From NCBI RefSeq assembly GCF_037893015.1, contig NC_133659.1, positions 11,301,885 to 11,365,884 on the forward strand: 64,000 nt of DNA, given 5' to 3'. Made by a program: the position numbers and the translations under genes. The DNA is from Macrotis lagotis (Eukaryota > Chordata > Mammalia > Peramelemorphia > Peramelidae). Shown here one piece after another: positions 10,851 through 34,410 of the stretch (within the stretch, counting starts at the first letter, position 1; each line of letters begins with the position of its first letter). Below the pieces are notes generated by a model. The model did no database searches. It saw only the letters and a list, made by a program, of their open reading frames with translations, and was not told the origin of the DNA.

Positions 10851-11224
10851 GTTCCGCAGTACATGATAATTTACCTAATATAATTTACTTAAAAAATACC
10901 CAATCACAGAGTAGTATTTGCTATTTAAATACAGCGTATGATGCTACTAACTTTGGAAAAATACACTCCTACTTCCAATACATTTCTCATTCATTATCCT
11001 GACATGAAAGACCTGTGATCTTGGGCAAGTCATTGACCACTGGAGGAAGAACCTATGCAGATCAGCCCCAGGAAATGGGATATAGCAAGGAGGAAGAGAA
11101 GGTAGCCCCCCGAGGGTGCGGGGCTGGGATAGGTACTGTACCTGGTCATAAAAAGTTTATGCTTTGGTGATTGTTTGAGTAATTCATTGATGTAGAGATA
11201 AGATGGGAAATGCAAAGAATTACC
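10851..11224. other. Intergenic, nothing recognised
   Basis: Unique-looking AT-rich sequence. Only a short GATCTTGGGCAAGTCATTGA phrase near 11017 hints at a SINE scrap. Confidence 0.4.
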
Positions 11225-11330
11225 AGATTCTGGAGGATCTTGAATGCAAAGCTGGAGTTTGAACTTTACTTAGTTGGTGATGGGGAGTCACTAAACATGG
11301 CAGAGTAGAAGGGTGATGTGATCAGATCTA
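11225..11330 (-). mobile_element. L2-clade fragment
   Basis: GAGGATCTTGAATGCAAAGC, then GATGGGGAGTCACTAAACAT and GTGATGTGATCAGATCT follow a common reverse-oriented L2 phrase (GGAGCCACTGAAG...AGTGACATGATCAGA). Confidence 0.5.
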
Positions 11331-11334
11331 CAGA

Positions 11335-11505
11335 AAGAAGAGATAGAGGGAAGGACAAGAGAGGTGGAGTCAGGTACATAAAGACAAAGAAAGAGGAGAG
11401 AGAACAGAGAAAGAGGGGAAGAAGAGAGCAAGGGGGAGAGAGAGCGAGAGAAGAGAAAGGAAGAAGAGAATAAGAGAGAGACGGAGGGAGGGAGAGGGAG
11501 AGGGA

Positions 11506-11565
<60 letters not shown>

Positions 11566-11660
11566 AAAGAGTAAGGGAGAGATAGAGAGAACAAGAGTGA
11601 GTGAAGAGAGAGAGAGACACAAAGGCCAAAAAAAGGGAGAGAGGAGAGAGACATAGACAA
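11335..11660 (+). repeat. Polypurine tract with (GA)n core
   Basis: About 320 bases of near-pure purine with a pure (GA)n run at about 11508-11562 and (GGGAGA)n variants before it. Confidence 0.93.
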
Positions 11661-11754
11661 GACAAACAGAATCCCAGAAGTCAATCATGGCCCCAAGAAC
11701 CATTAGAGGCTCAATAAATGCTGAGAGCAGCCAAGGTGGGATCTGTCCAACTTA

Positions 11755-12060
11755 ATAGGCAGTGAGGCTCAGTGAAGAGCTTTGGATTTGGAGTGGAGAG
11801 ACCTGAGCCAAATCTCACTTCTGATGCTTACTGTCTGACTATAGACCAGTTTTGCCATTTGTGTGGGCCTCAGTTTCCTTATCTGTAACATGGGGAAATA
11901 CCTGCAGAATCTAACCTCAATTATTTTAAATCCCATTTTTCAGATGAGGAGACTGAGGTTCAGAAAGATTTAAGTTCCTGGCTCAAGGCCATAGAAGTAA
12001 CAAAAGGGAGAAACAGAATTAGAACCCTTGACACCAGCTCCAACTCTCTTTCCCTGGCAT
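11755..12060. mobile_element. MIR-type fragments, forward then reverse
   Basis: 11755-11912 is forward (GGCCTCAGTTTCCTTATCTG). 11928-12060 is reverse (TTTTTCAGATGAGGAGACTG). Confidence 0.6.
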
Positions 12061-12109
12061 CATCCTGCCTACCTTTGTGGAGGAGGAGGAAACATGAACT
12101 ACACCTTAA

Positions 12110-12690
12110 AGAAAAAGGATTCTGAATGGAAAATGGGAAAGCAGAACATCCCAGTCTGAGAGGAAGCAAAGGAGAAGGGTGAAGGAATGGAGGCAGGGGG
12201 CTGAGTCCTGAATTCACGGAGCAGGTGGAATGCCAGTGAGGCAGCTTATGTCGGATTCTATGAAATAAAACCAGCTGGCCGGAGGAATCGGTATTGCCCT
12301 CTAGATGTAACTGGGAGCCCCTGAATGTCTCAGCAAGATAATTTCACCAACTTCATGGAGGATAAAGGGGAGAGTAAAAGTTGGAAGCAAGGAGGTCAGC
12401 CGGGGAGACTTTCAGAGCCATTCAGACCAGAGGTGATAAGGGCCGGAGCCAGGGTGGGGGCCATGAGCCTGGGGTGGATGGGAGCCATGATAAGCAGATA
12501 GATGGGGATGAATGAGGTTTCAGAGGAGTCACAGGTGGCTTGGAGATTATGAACTTGGCTGGCTGGGAAAACTTTGCTCTAATACAAATTGGGAGGTGTT
12601 GGGGAACGGGGAAGGTTTTGAGGGGAAGGATGATGAAGTTTGGGAAGCTAATAGCACATCCAGCTGGTCAAATCTGATTGATTTTGGGAA
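12110..12690 (-). mobile_element. L2-clade LINE fragment
   Basis: Phrases such as TAACTGGGAGCCCCTGAATG, GAGGAGTCACAGGTGGCTTG and ATTGGGAGGTGTTGGGGAAC follow the reverse-strand L2 order seen in many mammals. Highly decayed. Confidence 0.5.
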
Positions 12691-13189
12691 TTTGGGAGAG
12701 AGAGAGTCAGCAATTGATCAATATGGGGCTAATGCCACTCAATCATCAAATGAGACCCAGTGAGGCAAAACTTTCATGTGCTTTGCAAAAACCAAACCCC
12801 AATGTTTTACAGATGTTGGCTATTATAATTATTCATAAGCCTCCCCCCACATGTGACAAGCTAGGAGCGTGCCCAATTTTCCTATTGTTTCCTCATTGTG
12901 TAACATCTCTGAACCCCATTATAAGTCTAGGATAGTGAAAGGATTTGACTTTGGTATAACTCTGGAGCATCAAAGGCCAAAATTCGAACTCAGGTCTTGC
13001 TGGTTTTGAATGACATTAAACTATAAAATCTGCTTAGAGTCCCTGGTGTTGCAGGGTATCCTCCTTCAAAACAGAATCTGGAGGTTAAGCCCCAGATTCA
13101 AGGGACCACACATGAAGAAAAAGAATCCACGCTGAAAATTAAGAGAAATAAATCTATAAGTGAGTTAGGCCACTCACCCCGGGAGACTA
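12691..13189. other. Intergenic, nothing recognised
   Basis: Ordinary composition between the L2 relic and the CpG island. No gene or named repeat seen. Confidence 0.5.
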
Positions 13190-14194
13190 CCAATGGCTGT
13201 TGCCCAGTCCAAGAACAGCACTTCCCCATGGACCCCCCGGGCCCAGGGTCAAGCAGACGAAACCAAGCCCAGGGTCCGTGTTCGGCTTTGAGTGAGAAGC
13301 TCTGGCTTAGCCCCACGGCCCCTGCCCTCAGGACGCTCCGGCTCTAAAGGGAGGCTGCGGCTGGGCTGGGACCTGGGAGGGGGCCTCAGAATGGGGGCTT
13401 GGGACCCAAGGTAGGCTTTTGTGAGGGCTGGCCAGAACCGGGGAAAGCTGCAAGGCAAAGGGAGGCCGTGGGAAGCCAGGCGGCCAGTCACTGGATGGCA
13501 GACTCGGGGTGGGGCTAGACTCTGCCGGAAAGGTAGGACAAGGTTGGGGCTGGGGGCTCCAAAGGCCAGAAGAGGCTTTCCTTGGCCCCCAGACACCCCG
13601 GAAGCCACTCACACGCCCCCCCATGCTTCTGTCAGTGATGGCTTTCTTTGCCCGTGGATGTCTCTCCTTGGTGCCAAACTCCTTCGTGGCTCCCTCCTGC
13701 CCAGGGCGCGTCAGATGCCCGGCCTGAGCCTCCGGCCAGGGACCAACGCTTGTTGGGCTCCTACTGCCAGCCCAGGCGGGCACGGAGCACGAGGAGCTGC
13801 CTTGGGGTCTAAAGGGCATGAGTAAATACGGAGGTGGTGGGACTCCAAGCCAATGCCAGGCCCCCGGCCCCGAGGGCGCCTTGGGGGGCTCCTCCGACCT
13901 GCTCTAGGCCTCCAAGGATCCCCTCGGCCTCCCTGGGGGCCTCCCTTGCCCCAGCACACACAGCCTTGGCCGGGACCCCTCGGGGTGGGCGGGGGGCGCC
14001 CTGGGGGCCGTGTGGGCCGAGCAGCCCCGGGCTGGGGGCACCGGTGAGGTGTGCCCTGCGGCTCGGGCCCCCCTCCTCCCCAGGCGGGAGCCCCCAGCAC
14101 ATCGGGGCCCCCGCGTGCCTGGGGTCAGGGTCGGGCCAGGCGGCGGGGGGGGGGCGCCCTCCGGGGGGGGGACCCTCCCCCGTGCCGGGTCCTC

Positions 14195-14720
14195 GGGGCG
14201 CCCCCCTCCTCTCCCCGGGCGCCCCCCCTCCTCCCCGGCGCCCCCTCCTCTCCCCGGCGCCCCCTCCCCCCGGGCGCCCCCTCCTCCTCCCCGGCGCCCC
14301 CTCCTCCTCCCCGGCGCCCCTCCACCTCCCCGGCGCCCCCTCCCCCCGGGCGCCTCCTTCTCCCCGGCGCCCCCTCCCCCGGGCGCCACCTCCCCCCGGG
14401 CGCCCCTTCTCCTCCCCGGCGCCCCCTCCCCCCGGCGCCCCCTCCCCCCGGCGCCCCCTCCCCCTCCCCGGCGCCCCCTCCCCCCGGGCGCCCCCTCCTC
14501 CTCCCCGGCGCCCCTCCACCTCCCCGGCGCCCCTCCACCTCCCCGGCGCCCCCTCCTCTCCCCGGCGCCCCCTCCCCCCGGGCGCCCCCTCCTCTCCCCG
14601 GCGCCCCCTCCTTCCCCCGGGCGCCCCTCCTCCTCCCCGGCGCCCCCTCCCCCCGGCGCCCCCTCCTCCTCCCCGGCGCCCCCTCCCCCCGGGCACCCCG
14701 CGTCTCCCCCCCCCCCCGGG
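14195..14720. repeat. GC-rich minisatellite, about 27 units around GGCGCC
   Basis: A degenerate unit of about 18-20 bp has a GGCGCC or GGGCGCC core followed by CCCTCCTCCTCCCC variants. I count about 27 cores over about 500 bp. The opposite strand is very G-rich. The array sits 0.5-1 kb upstream of the SERBP1 ATG. It contains almost no stop codons on either strand, which explains the long meaningless reading frames here. Confidence 0.9.
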
Positions 14721-14892
14721 ACAGGGCCGGCGCGGGGGGGCGTGTCCCGGAGCCGCCACGCGCGGCCCCGCTTTCCCGGCCCGGTGACCTTGACCGCGCC
14801 GGCCACGTGCGCGCGGCCCCGGCCCGGCGGTCCCGGGGGGGGGGGGGCGGGGGGGCGGCAGGTGTCCCCGGGCCGGGATCCCCCCCGCCGGC

Positions 14893-15147
14893 CCCGCCCC
14901 GCCCCCTCCCCCGCGGGCCTCCCTCCCCCCGGCCCCGCCCCGCCCCGGCCCGCCCCGCCCCGCTCCGCTTGGCGCCCGCCGGCGCGCGCTGCCCGCCGGG
15001 AGTTGTAGTCCGCGCCGGCGCCGTCCCGGGCGGCGCGGCGCCGGCCGCCTGCCCTTCCCGACGTGCCCCGCGGCGCGGCGGCTCCCGGATGTGTGCGCGG
15101 CGCCGGAAGAGAAGGCGGTCTCTCTCTCGGCCCGGCCATCTTGTGGG
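14893..15147 (+). promoter_or_regulatory. SERBP1: SERBP1 core promoter motif cluster
   Basis: Motifs visible in order are CACGTG E-box 14804-14809 (just upstream), repeated CCCCGCCCC Sp1/KLF boxes 14893-14966, GGGAGTTGTAGTC 14998-15010 (a ZNF143/THAP11-type site), GCCGGAAG 15102-15109 (ETS/GABP type) and CGGCCATCTTGTGG 15133-15146 (YY1 type). A TCTCTCTC pyrimidine run at 15119-15128 could be a TCT/5'TOP-like initiator. The combination is typical of housekeeping and translation genes. Binding and the exact start site are inferred. Confidence 0.65.
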
Positions 15148-15224
15148 GACGAGCTGAAGCAGGCGCCGTCGGCTCGGCGCGGCCCGCTGCAATCCGTGGA
15201 GGAACGCGCCGCCGGGGCCCCATC

Positions 15225-27608
<12,384 letters not shown>

Positions 27609-28739
27609 ACTGGACGTCCTAAGCCAACCCTGGTTCCTTTGTGGACCCTTCTCCACGAGGCTTGCATGCTTAACGATCCTAAACGACTAAGAAATTTTAA
27701 AAAAAAGACTGTCATTCATACCATTCACACCTAAAGACTGAATTTTATCTGTTTTGAAAATGAACTTCTCTCGCTACACAGAAGCAACAATATGGTAGTC
27801 AGTTTTGTATTTAGAAATGTAATGGTAGCAGGGATGTTTTCATAATTTTCAGAGATTATGCATTCTTCATGGATACTTTTTTGTATTGCTGCTTGAAAAT
27901 ATGCGTTTCCAAACTTGAAATATAGGTGTGAACAGTGTGTACCAGTTAAAGCTTTCATTTCATTTGTGTTTTTTAATTAAGGATTTTAGATGTTTTCCCT
28001 CAACTACAGACTGGTTTTAAATATTGGACATCATTTGTTTTTAGTCCCTGCTTTGCGGTTTGTCACCTGTGGTCAGATGGGACATGTACACTTGAATTTG
28101 GCAGACTCGATGCTGTGTGGAGTAGTCCCTTCCTGAAACACTTTAACTTAGTTGAATCGTTTCAGTCTTGGACGGCTGTGGTGGCCATCAGGTATAGACA
28201 GTGCCCATCCTGGGTGATGCGGTTCATTTAAGGCAGGCGCTAGGCCTCAGTCAACCCGCCAGCTCTCCATACTTCGGGAAACTTTTCTCAATTAAAAAAA
28301 ACAAAACAAAATAGATTCCTTGTTAGGTAAGTTGTTTAAGCTATTCACTGTTGGTGAGACGAATCATCCTGCCATGTAAGATAGGTGAGTGTGTTGGGAG
28401 TTTGGGGGGGGGGTATTGGACAGGGTGGGGTGGGGGTGGGCTTGGCCGGGTGATGCGGTGGAGTTGCGCCGCTCCTGCAGAGTAAGTGGCCGTTCAGTCG
28501 GCTTTCAGTGTGTCTAGGGTTGATGGGAGCTGTGTTCTGAAGAATCCAAAGGGCGCTTGCTAGCTCGGGGAGAAGGAGGCAATACTAAGTTCCTCAAAGA
28601 GAAAAGCAGATTGTTTTAAAATGGTGGGAACTACAGCATGCTCCCTGAAATACATACCAAAAACCTCCTACTGTTTTCTGAATTTGCTATATTGCTTCCG
28701 TATATGGGAACCAGTTGCTGACAGATGAATGTGTTTGTT

Positions 28740-28754
28740 CCCCCCCCCCCCCCA
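28740..28754 (+). repeat. C15 mononucleotide run in SERBP1 3' UTR
   Basis: Fifteen consecutive C about 1.1 kb after the stop. Confidence 0.9.
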
Positions 28755-29652
28755 ACTTCTCCCCTTCTGGAAAATTAGGTTACTAATTTATCCCTGGAAA
28801 CGGGAGCATCACCACTTTCTAAAGACTGAATTTGGGAGTTAGCAACTAATAAATAGTTTTTTGGGGTTTGCCACATTTGTTAGGATAATAGGAAACAGGA
28901 ATTTCATTTAATGTTAAGTACTTTAAACTCATTTGTAATTTTTTTTTTACCAAAGTAGTTAGAAAAACAAATAATGTCCAATTCAAAAAAAAATTGTTCA
29001 GGCCAGGCCAAGTATTAGAGATCTTTGATTATGAAAACAAACTCTTTGGCTTGCTTTAACTGGACCTTTTCTACAGAGAAGTTACTTGTACGAGAGTATT
29101 AACACATGTATTGATTCTCTAATGCATTCACTTCATTTACTCTTTAGGAGAATACAGTAGTAAGGAGCCAGGTGTTGGTTTCTGAGTGACCTTTGTGTGC
29201 CGGTGTTAGGAGATGGACACTAAGCATGTTCTTTCTGCATTGGTGCTAACATAGAACAGTCTCCTCACAAGGTGTAAATAGGAATTCTTGGAGGGGTTGC
29301 AGACAGATCCCAGGCTCCTCAGGGGTCCCCAGCCGGCCAAAGCACAGACGTCCAGCTGCCGGTCATGGCCATGTCACGATGGTTCCTGTGGTCGTGGTCT
29401 TTAACGCTTTGGACTCCTAGAATGCAAGCAGATAAAGGCTTGGATCCACGGGCCTGGTCCCACAAGGAACCTCCCTGTTGACAAAGTAGACCAGAGCAAT
29501 ATTCCGGTTCATCTGTCACATGACAATTTTCAAGCCAGCGTGTACTTTAAAGTTGGTCGCTCTGTTTCTCTGATAGTTGTAAATTTGCCTCTTGGTTCGT
29601 TTTGTGTCGCACTAAAACTGTGAACATATCTCTTTGGTGGGTGAAAACTGAA

Positions 29653-29658
29653 AATAAA
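29653..29658 (+). promoter_or_regulatory. SERBP1: Likely SERBP1 poly(A) signal AATAAA
   Basis: This is a canonical hexamer about 2.05 kb after the stop, with a T/GT-rich region downstream (29728-29760). It is the strongest nearby candidate for the end of the shorter mRNA. Confidence 0.6.
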
Positions 29659-32179
29659 GGTTTATTTTCATGCTCTCTTTAAAAAGTCATGAAAACAATT
29701 TGAAATAGGAACCCATTTAAAGTCATGTGTTTCTGGTTTTTCACCTGTGTTTTTCCAAGGCTCTGGTTTTGTGGGGTTGAGTTTGACTTGCCGGTGTTCA
29801 ACCTGGGGCTGGGGTGGGGGCATCATCGGGCAATTTTGTTAACTGAAGGACCTGTTTGAGGAAAGCTTCACTTGATGTTTGGGGTGGGTGGGGGTGGATT
29901 AGTGATGAGCTGCTACATCTCACCTGGAGGATTTAGCTCTAAAGTGAGTGGGAATTGTTCAGGTTATTTGGATTTCTCATTCGTTAAGAGTCAATTTTAG
30001 CACTTGAAAAACACATGGCACCATTTGGTACTGAATTTGAGCATGAAAGTTAATCTTGGTATATTTTTTAAAAAGGAAGTTGAGATAAATGGGACAAGCT
30101 TCTTATTCAAAGGAAGGCAAGTTGTGTGACACGAGTATTCCCTTATGAAGTACAGATACCCACGCAAATGGAGGCCACCGGGGAATGTCCTGCCACTGAA
30201 TGCAACTGAAATGCCCTGCCCTCTTTCAGTAGAAAACCTTCCAAGGAGAATGTTAGTATTTTTGTGCCAGACTCACCTGAGAAACCTTCAAAAGGAAGGT
30301 TTTTAGTTATGACCTGGCCCAGATTATTCCAGCATCTTAAGTCAAAATATATATTCTCTCGGGCTAAAAAGGGTTATTTTGAATCTGTACTGTTTATTTT
30401 GCTGGTATGATGGCAATGTGCCTATTGGAGATCTGAGTGTATGTGTAAACTATATTAGGTTGCCAGAAGCATTATAAAGCTAGTGCTTTGTATTCTGCTT
30501 GGTACAATGATGGTTTTTGTTGTCAACAATTGAATTTTTTTCAATATTGAAACCTAAAATAGCTAGAGTAATAGCTGAAGATACAAATATGGAGTTGGTG
30601 GCAGTTTTTTTGTGCCAAACTAAGCCAAACTCTGAATTCCTTTTATGTAAGTCATTAAAGCCAGATGCAAATAGCACTAAAAAGATATTAATGTAAAAAT
30701 AATTTATAACTAATACTGATAAGAGATCATTGCAAGGTATGTTCAGCAATGTAGTAAAGGCAACAGAAACTACCTATTTAAGGACTGGTGCCCAATGAAT
30801 TTAGATCAATAGTAGCATCAGTGGATAAAGCAGGTCATATTACTGTAAGCAGTGTGATTTTTCAGTAGCAAAATAGCTTGTGAAAATGTTACATTATGGC
30901 CCCAAATTGTGCAGTTGCCACTTGCTGGTTTGCTTTGATCTTCCTAAGAATTTCTCTAAAAGAAACCTTTGTACAGGAAAAATAAGGTGACAAAACATTT
31001 TCCACCAGAAAAATGATGTGAAGGAGATGATGTTCAGATTAGGAAACTATCCTTGAATGTTAATCATCTTTACAATACTGCAAATCTTGCCTGAGAATGA
31101 CATTTAAAGTCAAATGGGTTTGGAGGAGAGAAGGAAAATAATGGATGAGAAAATCCTTATCAGGTAGGAGTTTAGAAAAACCACCAAAAATGATAGCTAT
31201 TAGTCTACCGATCCTTTAAAAAAAAAACCCAACTAAATTAAATGAGGGCCCTAAGTGTGATTAGGCGCCATCTAATAGTCTAGACTCAAGCCATGGGAAA
31301 GGGGGCGGTGTTGGTTGTGGGAGGCAGGGGATGGCCATGGTTAGCTCATAAATGGAGTAAAATCACATTAGCGAAAGGTCAGTTCAGTACCAATGATCAC
31401 TTGGCTAGTTCTTGTGGCTTTCATAGCTTTTGTAAGGTAGAAAGCCAGAGTTGAACCATGGCAGGGATTGGACATTTTTTGCCAGAAGCGAGGTGTGCAT
31501 GAGGGAGATGGAATCAATCTGCTACTCCCCAGGATGTCAGAGGAGCAGGAAGATCTTATTCTAGGTCCCCCGATAGCAGTTTTTGACTACTAAAATTCTT
31601 CCCCACTTGATTGAATCATTGATTATATACTTCATTTTTGTAAGGCATCTAGTTTTAGATAACAAGTTTGGCTTCCAAAGCAGGGTTTTGAATTGGGCTA
31701 TTGGAAGGACCTTGCTATGAATCCAAGAATTTTCTGCAAAAATCAATGCTGGTATGATGTAAAGAGTAATTTAGGAAAGTTGGTGCTAGTCATATAGAAT
31801 TGGAAAAACGTATTTCTTAAGGGAATCATGTTAATGAAGGGAATGTAATTCGAGAACTATCAACATATTTGTCAGTAATTTAATAGTACAACTATGAAGC
31901 TCAATGGGAAATGCTGTATGTGGTGATGTTTGTTTCACATGGCATTGAATGTTCGCTTAGATTGAACCCCTTTGGTGCTCACAGATACTTGGGTGGTCAT
32001 TCCTTTTTGTAGGTGAAGAAATGAAAAAATATTTGCCTGAAGTCCATAAGGGGACATTTTCTTCATAATGGTTTCTGAGCAAAAAACAACTTCAGAAGAT
32101 AGCTGCAGGCTACCCATTTTGAAAAGTAGAATAACTTTTGTGCCATTTATTTACTCACCAATAGCATTCAACTCTGCCC

Positions 32180-32262
32180 GAATGCTAACTGTGACCTGAG
32201 GCAAGTTTCCTCATCTGTAAAAAGTGCAATTCAGGACTGTTGTGAGATACCACCTGGATGTT
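32180..32262 (+). mobile_element. MIR-type scrap
   Basis: GTGACCTGAGGCAAGTTTCC, then TCATCTGTAAAAAGTGC, then GGACTGTTGTGAGAT. It is an internally deleted MIR in the possible long 3' UTR. Confidence 0.5.
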
Positions 32263-33670
32263 GTACTTACATGAGCGTGCTTTGTCCAGAAAGGTTGGCT
32301 TTTGATGGAATTCAGTTGTAACTGTTGTAGGACCAAATCCAAAAGTAGTGCCAGAGTATTCTGGTGACTTGGACCCTTGGGAGCCTTGATGGATTTGAGG
32401 GCATCTATAGAAGCTTCAACCTTTTCTCTTAAACATTTTAGGTTTTATGAGGGAAAAACTTGACCACAGGATACTAGTACTATAATCTGGGGACTGGGAC
32501 TCTTATTTCCTGTCTTGATAAAATGTATAGTCGATACCTGACTTTTTGTATTTTTTTTTCATTTTTTTCGAATTATTTTGAATGAGAAAGTCAACATTTG
32601 TTGTTCCTTCACCTGGTCAGTGATTTGGGGAGTAGGAAATTGATTTTCAAGTCTAACCCATCACCCACAAGCCCTTTTATGATTTAGAAAGATTGGACCA
32701 CCTTTCCATTTGCCTTCATTCGTAGACCATTAGGTATCTTGTTATTATGATTGAAAACAAACTTCGTGTTTTGATTGGATGATCCCATCAGGTTATTCTG
32801 GCCTTGTGGAGCCTTGGACCATTGAAACCCGAGTCAACTTTGTTTATAGAAGATTCCATGGTTATGGGATTGAGTGGGTCTGCTAGGGCAGATAGATTTA
32901 GCAGCAGTCTTATCTGTAGTTAGCCTGGCCTTAGCCAGTTATGCTGATGGTGACGCTAGCCACCCACATACACGGTGGGCGAGCACGAGCAACCAAACCA
33001 CCCTCTTCTCCCAGGAACCTGAGAGGATGAAGCGGGTGGGTTTTTTCCAAGCTTGCCAGTCTGGAATCAAAGCAGCATCATTAGAGCAGAGACTTCTTAG
33101 GGGAGCGGGTTTTTAATAACCGACTGTGGCAAGAGCCAATGGAAATTGGGAATCCCAGCGGAGATTGGCTTGGCTGTCACTGAGGTGGGGGCACCTCATC
33201 CTGACCAGGATTTTGATATCAGAGTTAATCAGTTTACTCATTCCAGACCCACAGAAAACTTTGGTTTTCCTTTTGAAATGGGCAAAAAATCTAGCCCAGA
33301 ACCTCTTTGACATTTTGTGCATCCTGCAACCAATGCAAGTGGTCCCCTGGAACACCAACTAGTGGATATAACCGAAAACGTTTCCTAGTGATCTGAAAAT
33401 GGAGATCTTGCTCAAGAGAGCGGTGGGCCTTGAAGCTTCCTCGTGAGGACCACCAAGAATTGGACCTTTGTAAGCTGGAATGTGTCCCCTCTCTGGCCTC
33501 GGCTTGGTCTGAATGGGCAGAATTGGCTGGGGTGGGGGGGGTGGCTACAGATTTGAGGAGAAAGACTAGAACTGATCACCTGGCTGGAAAGGGGACTTTT
33601 CATTGTTTTGAACCAGGATGGATTTTTATTTTAATGCAATTAAAAATGTCATTTGCTATATCATGTTTTT

Positions 33671-33827
33671 TATTTTTTTAATTTTTGGTTTTTTTGCAAG
33701 GCATTGGGGTTAAATGACTTGCTCAAGGTTACATAACTAGGTTATTATCAAGTGTTTTGAGGCCAAATTTGAATTCGGGTCCTGATGCTGGGGCTGGTAC
33801 TCTATCCACAGTGCCACTTAGCTGCCC
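33671..33827 (-). mobile_element. WSINE1-type SINE
   Basis: TTTTTTTGCAAGGCATTGGG, then GGTTACATAACTAGG, then CTCTATCCACAGTGCCACTT and AGCTGCCC. Confidence 0.88.
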
Positions 33828-34046
33828 AGTAGTCATATCTTTTAAACAAGACCTGGAATTGTTTTATGAAAGGCTAGTGGCTTTGAGAGCTATCCTCCCA
33901 TATTGGGACCAGGATGAAAGAGCTGGGAAAAGAGAAGAGAGACTAGGGAAATCACAGCCAAGTTTGCCAGACTCTGAAGAAAAGGGGAGAGGGAAGTAGA
34001 TTTGTTCGCTTTATGTGCGAAATCAAATCAAATATCCCTTTTTCTA

Positions 34047-34052
34047 AATAAA
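34047..34052 (+). promoter_or_regulatory. SERBP1: Candidate distal SERBP1 poly(A) signal AATAAA
   Basis: A canonical hexamer just beyond the repeat-poor block, after a SINE insertion. It would give a 3' UTR of about 6.4 kb. This is inference only. Confidence 0.3.
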
Positions 34053-34287
34053 GCCTTGGAAAGCCCTATTTTCTCCTTGAGTCCCTCACCCTACAAGTTT
34101 GGCGTTCCAACACTGACAAAACTTTAAATGGGCATTGACCATCTTGTCCACTGGGCAGGTGGGGTGGGGAAGGCAGGTTCAGAACTCAGCTTTTTTCCAT
34201 TAGTTTTCATCTAGCATTGAAAGCTTCTCCTTAAAAGTATCTAGTGCATTCTGGACTAGCTGGAGATTAAACAGTTTAAGAACCGGT

Positions 34288-34410
34288 GGGGGCAGCTTTG
34301 TGGCAGATAAACCTGGAACCAGAAAGAGCTGAGTTCAAATCCAGCCTCAGAAACTATCTGTGGCCGTGGGCGAGTGACTGCTTCAGATTTCCTCATCTCT
34401 AGAAAGGGAA
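34288..34410 (+). mobile_element. tRNA-derived SINE fragment
   Basis: GGGGGCAGCTTTGTGGCAGA, then GAGCTGAGTTCAAATCCAGC, then GATTTCCTCATCTCTAG. The head is of the CAGCTAGGTGG type, diverged. Confidence 0.6.

Larger units (their letters stand above)
27609..34070 (+). other. SERBP1: SERBP1 3' UTR, minimum to about 29675, possibly to about 34070
   Basis: The stretch after the stop is AT-rich and has no WSINE1 or L1 copy until about 33670, unlike the surrounding DNA. An AATAAA lies at 29653 and another at 34047; AATAAA also occurs at 28849. As I recall, human SERBP1 has a long 3' UTR of several kilobases, so the whole block may be transcribed. The part to 29675 is well supported and the extension is inference. 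The stretch also holds a C15 run at 28740-28754. Confidence 0.6.

Noticed and set aside
13171-13316. Divergent transcript from the CpG island, suggested by a GTGAGTG donor on the - strand
   Set aside because: A lone donor-like heptamer and a short frame are not enough to call a gene.
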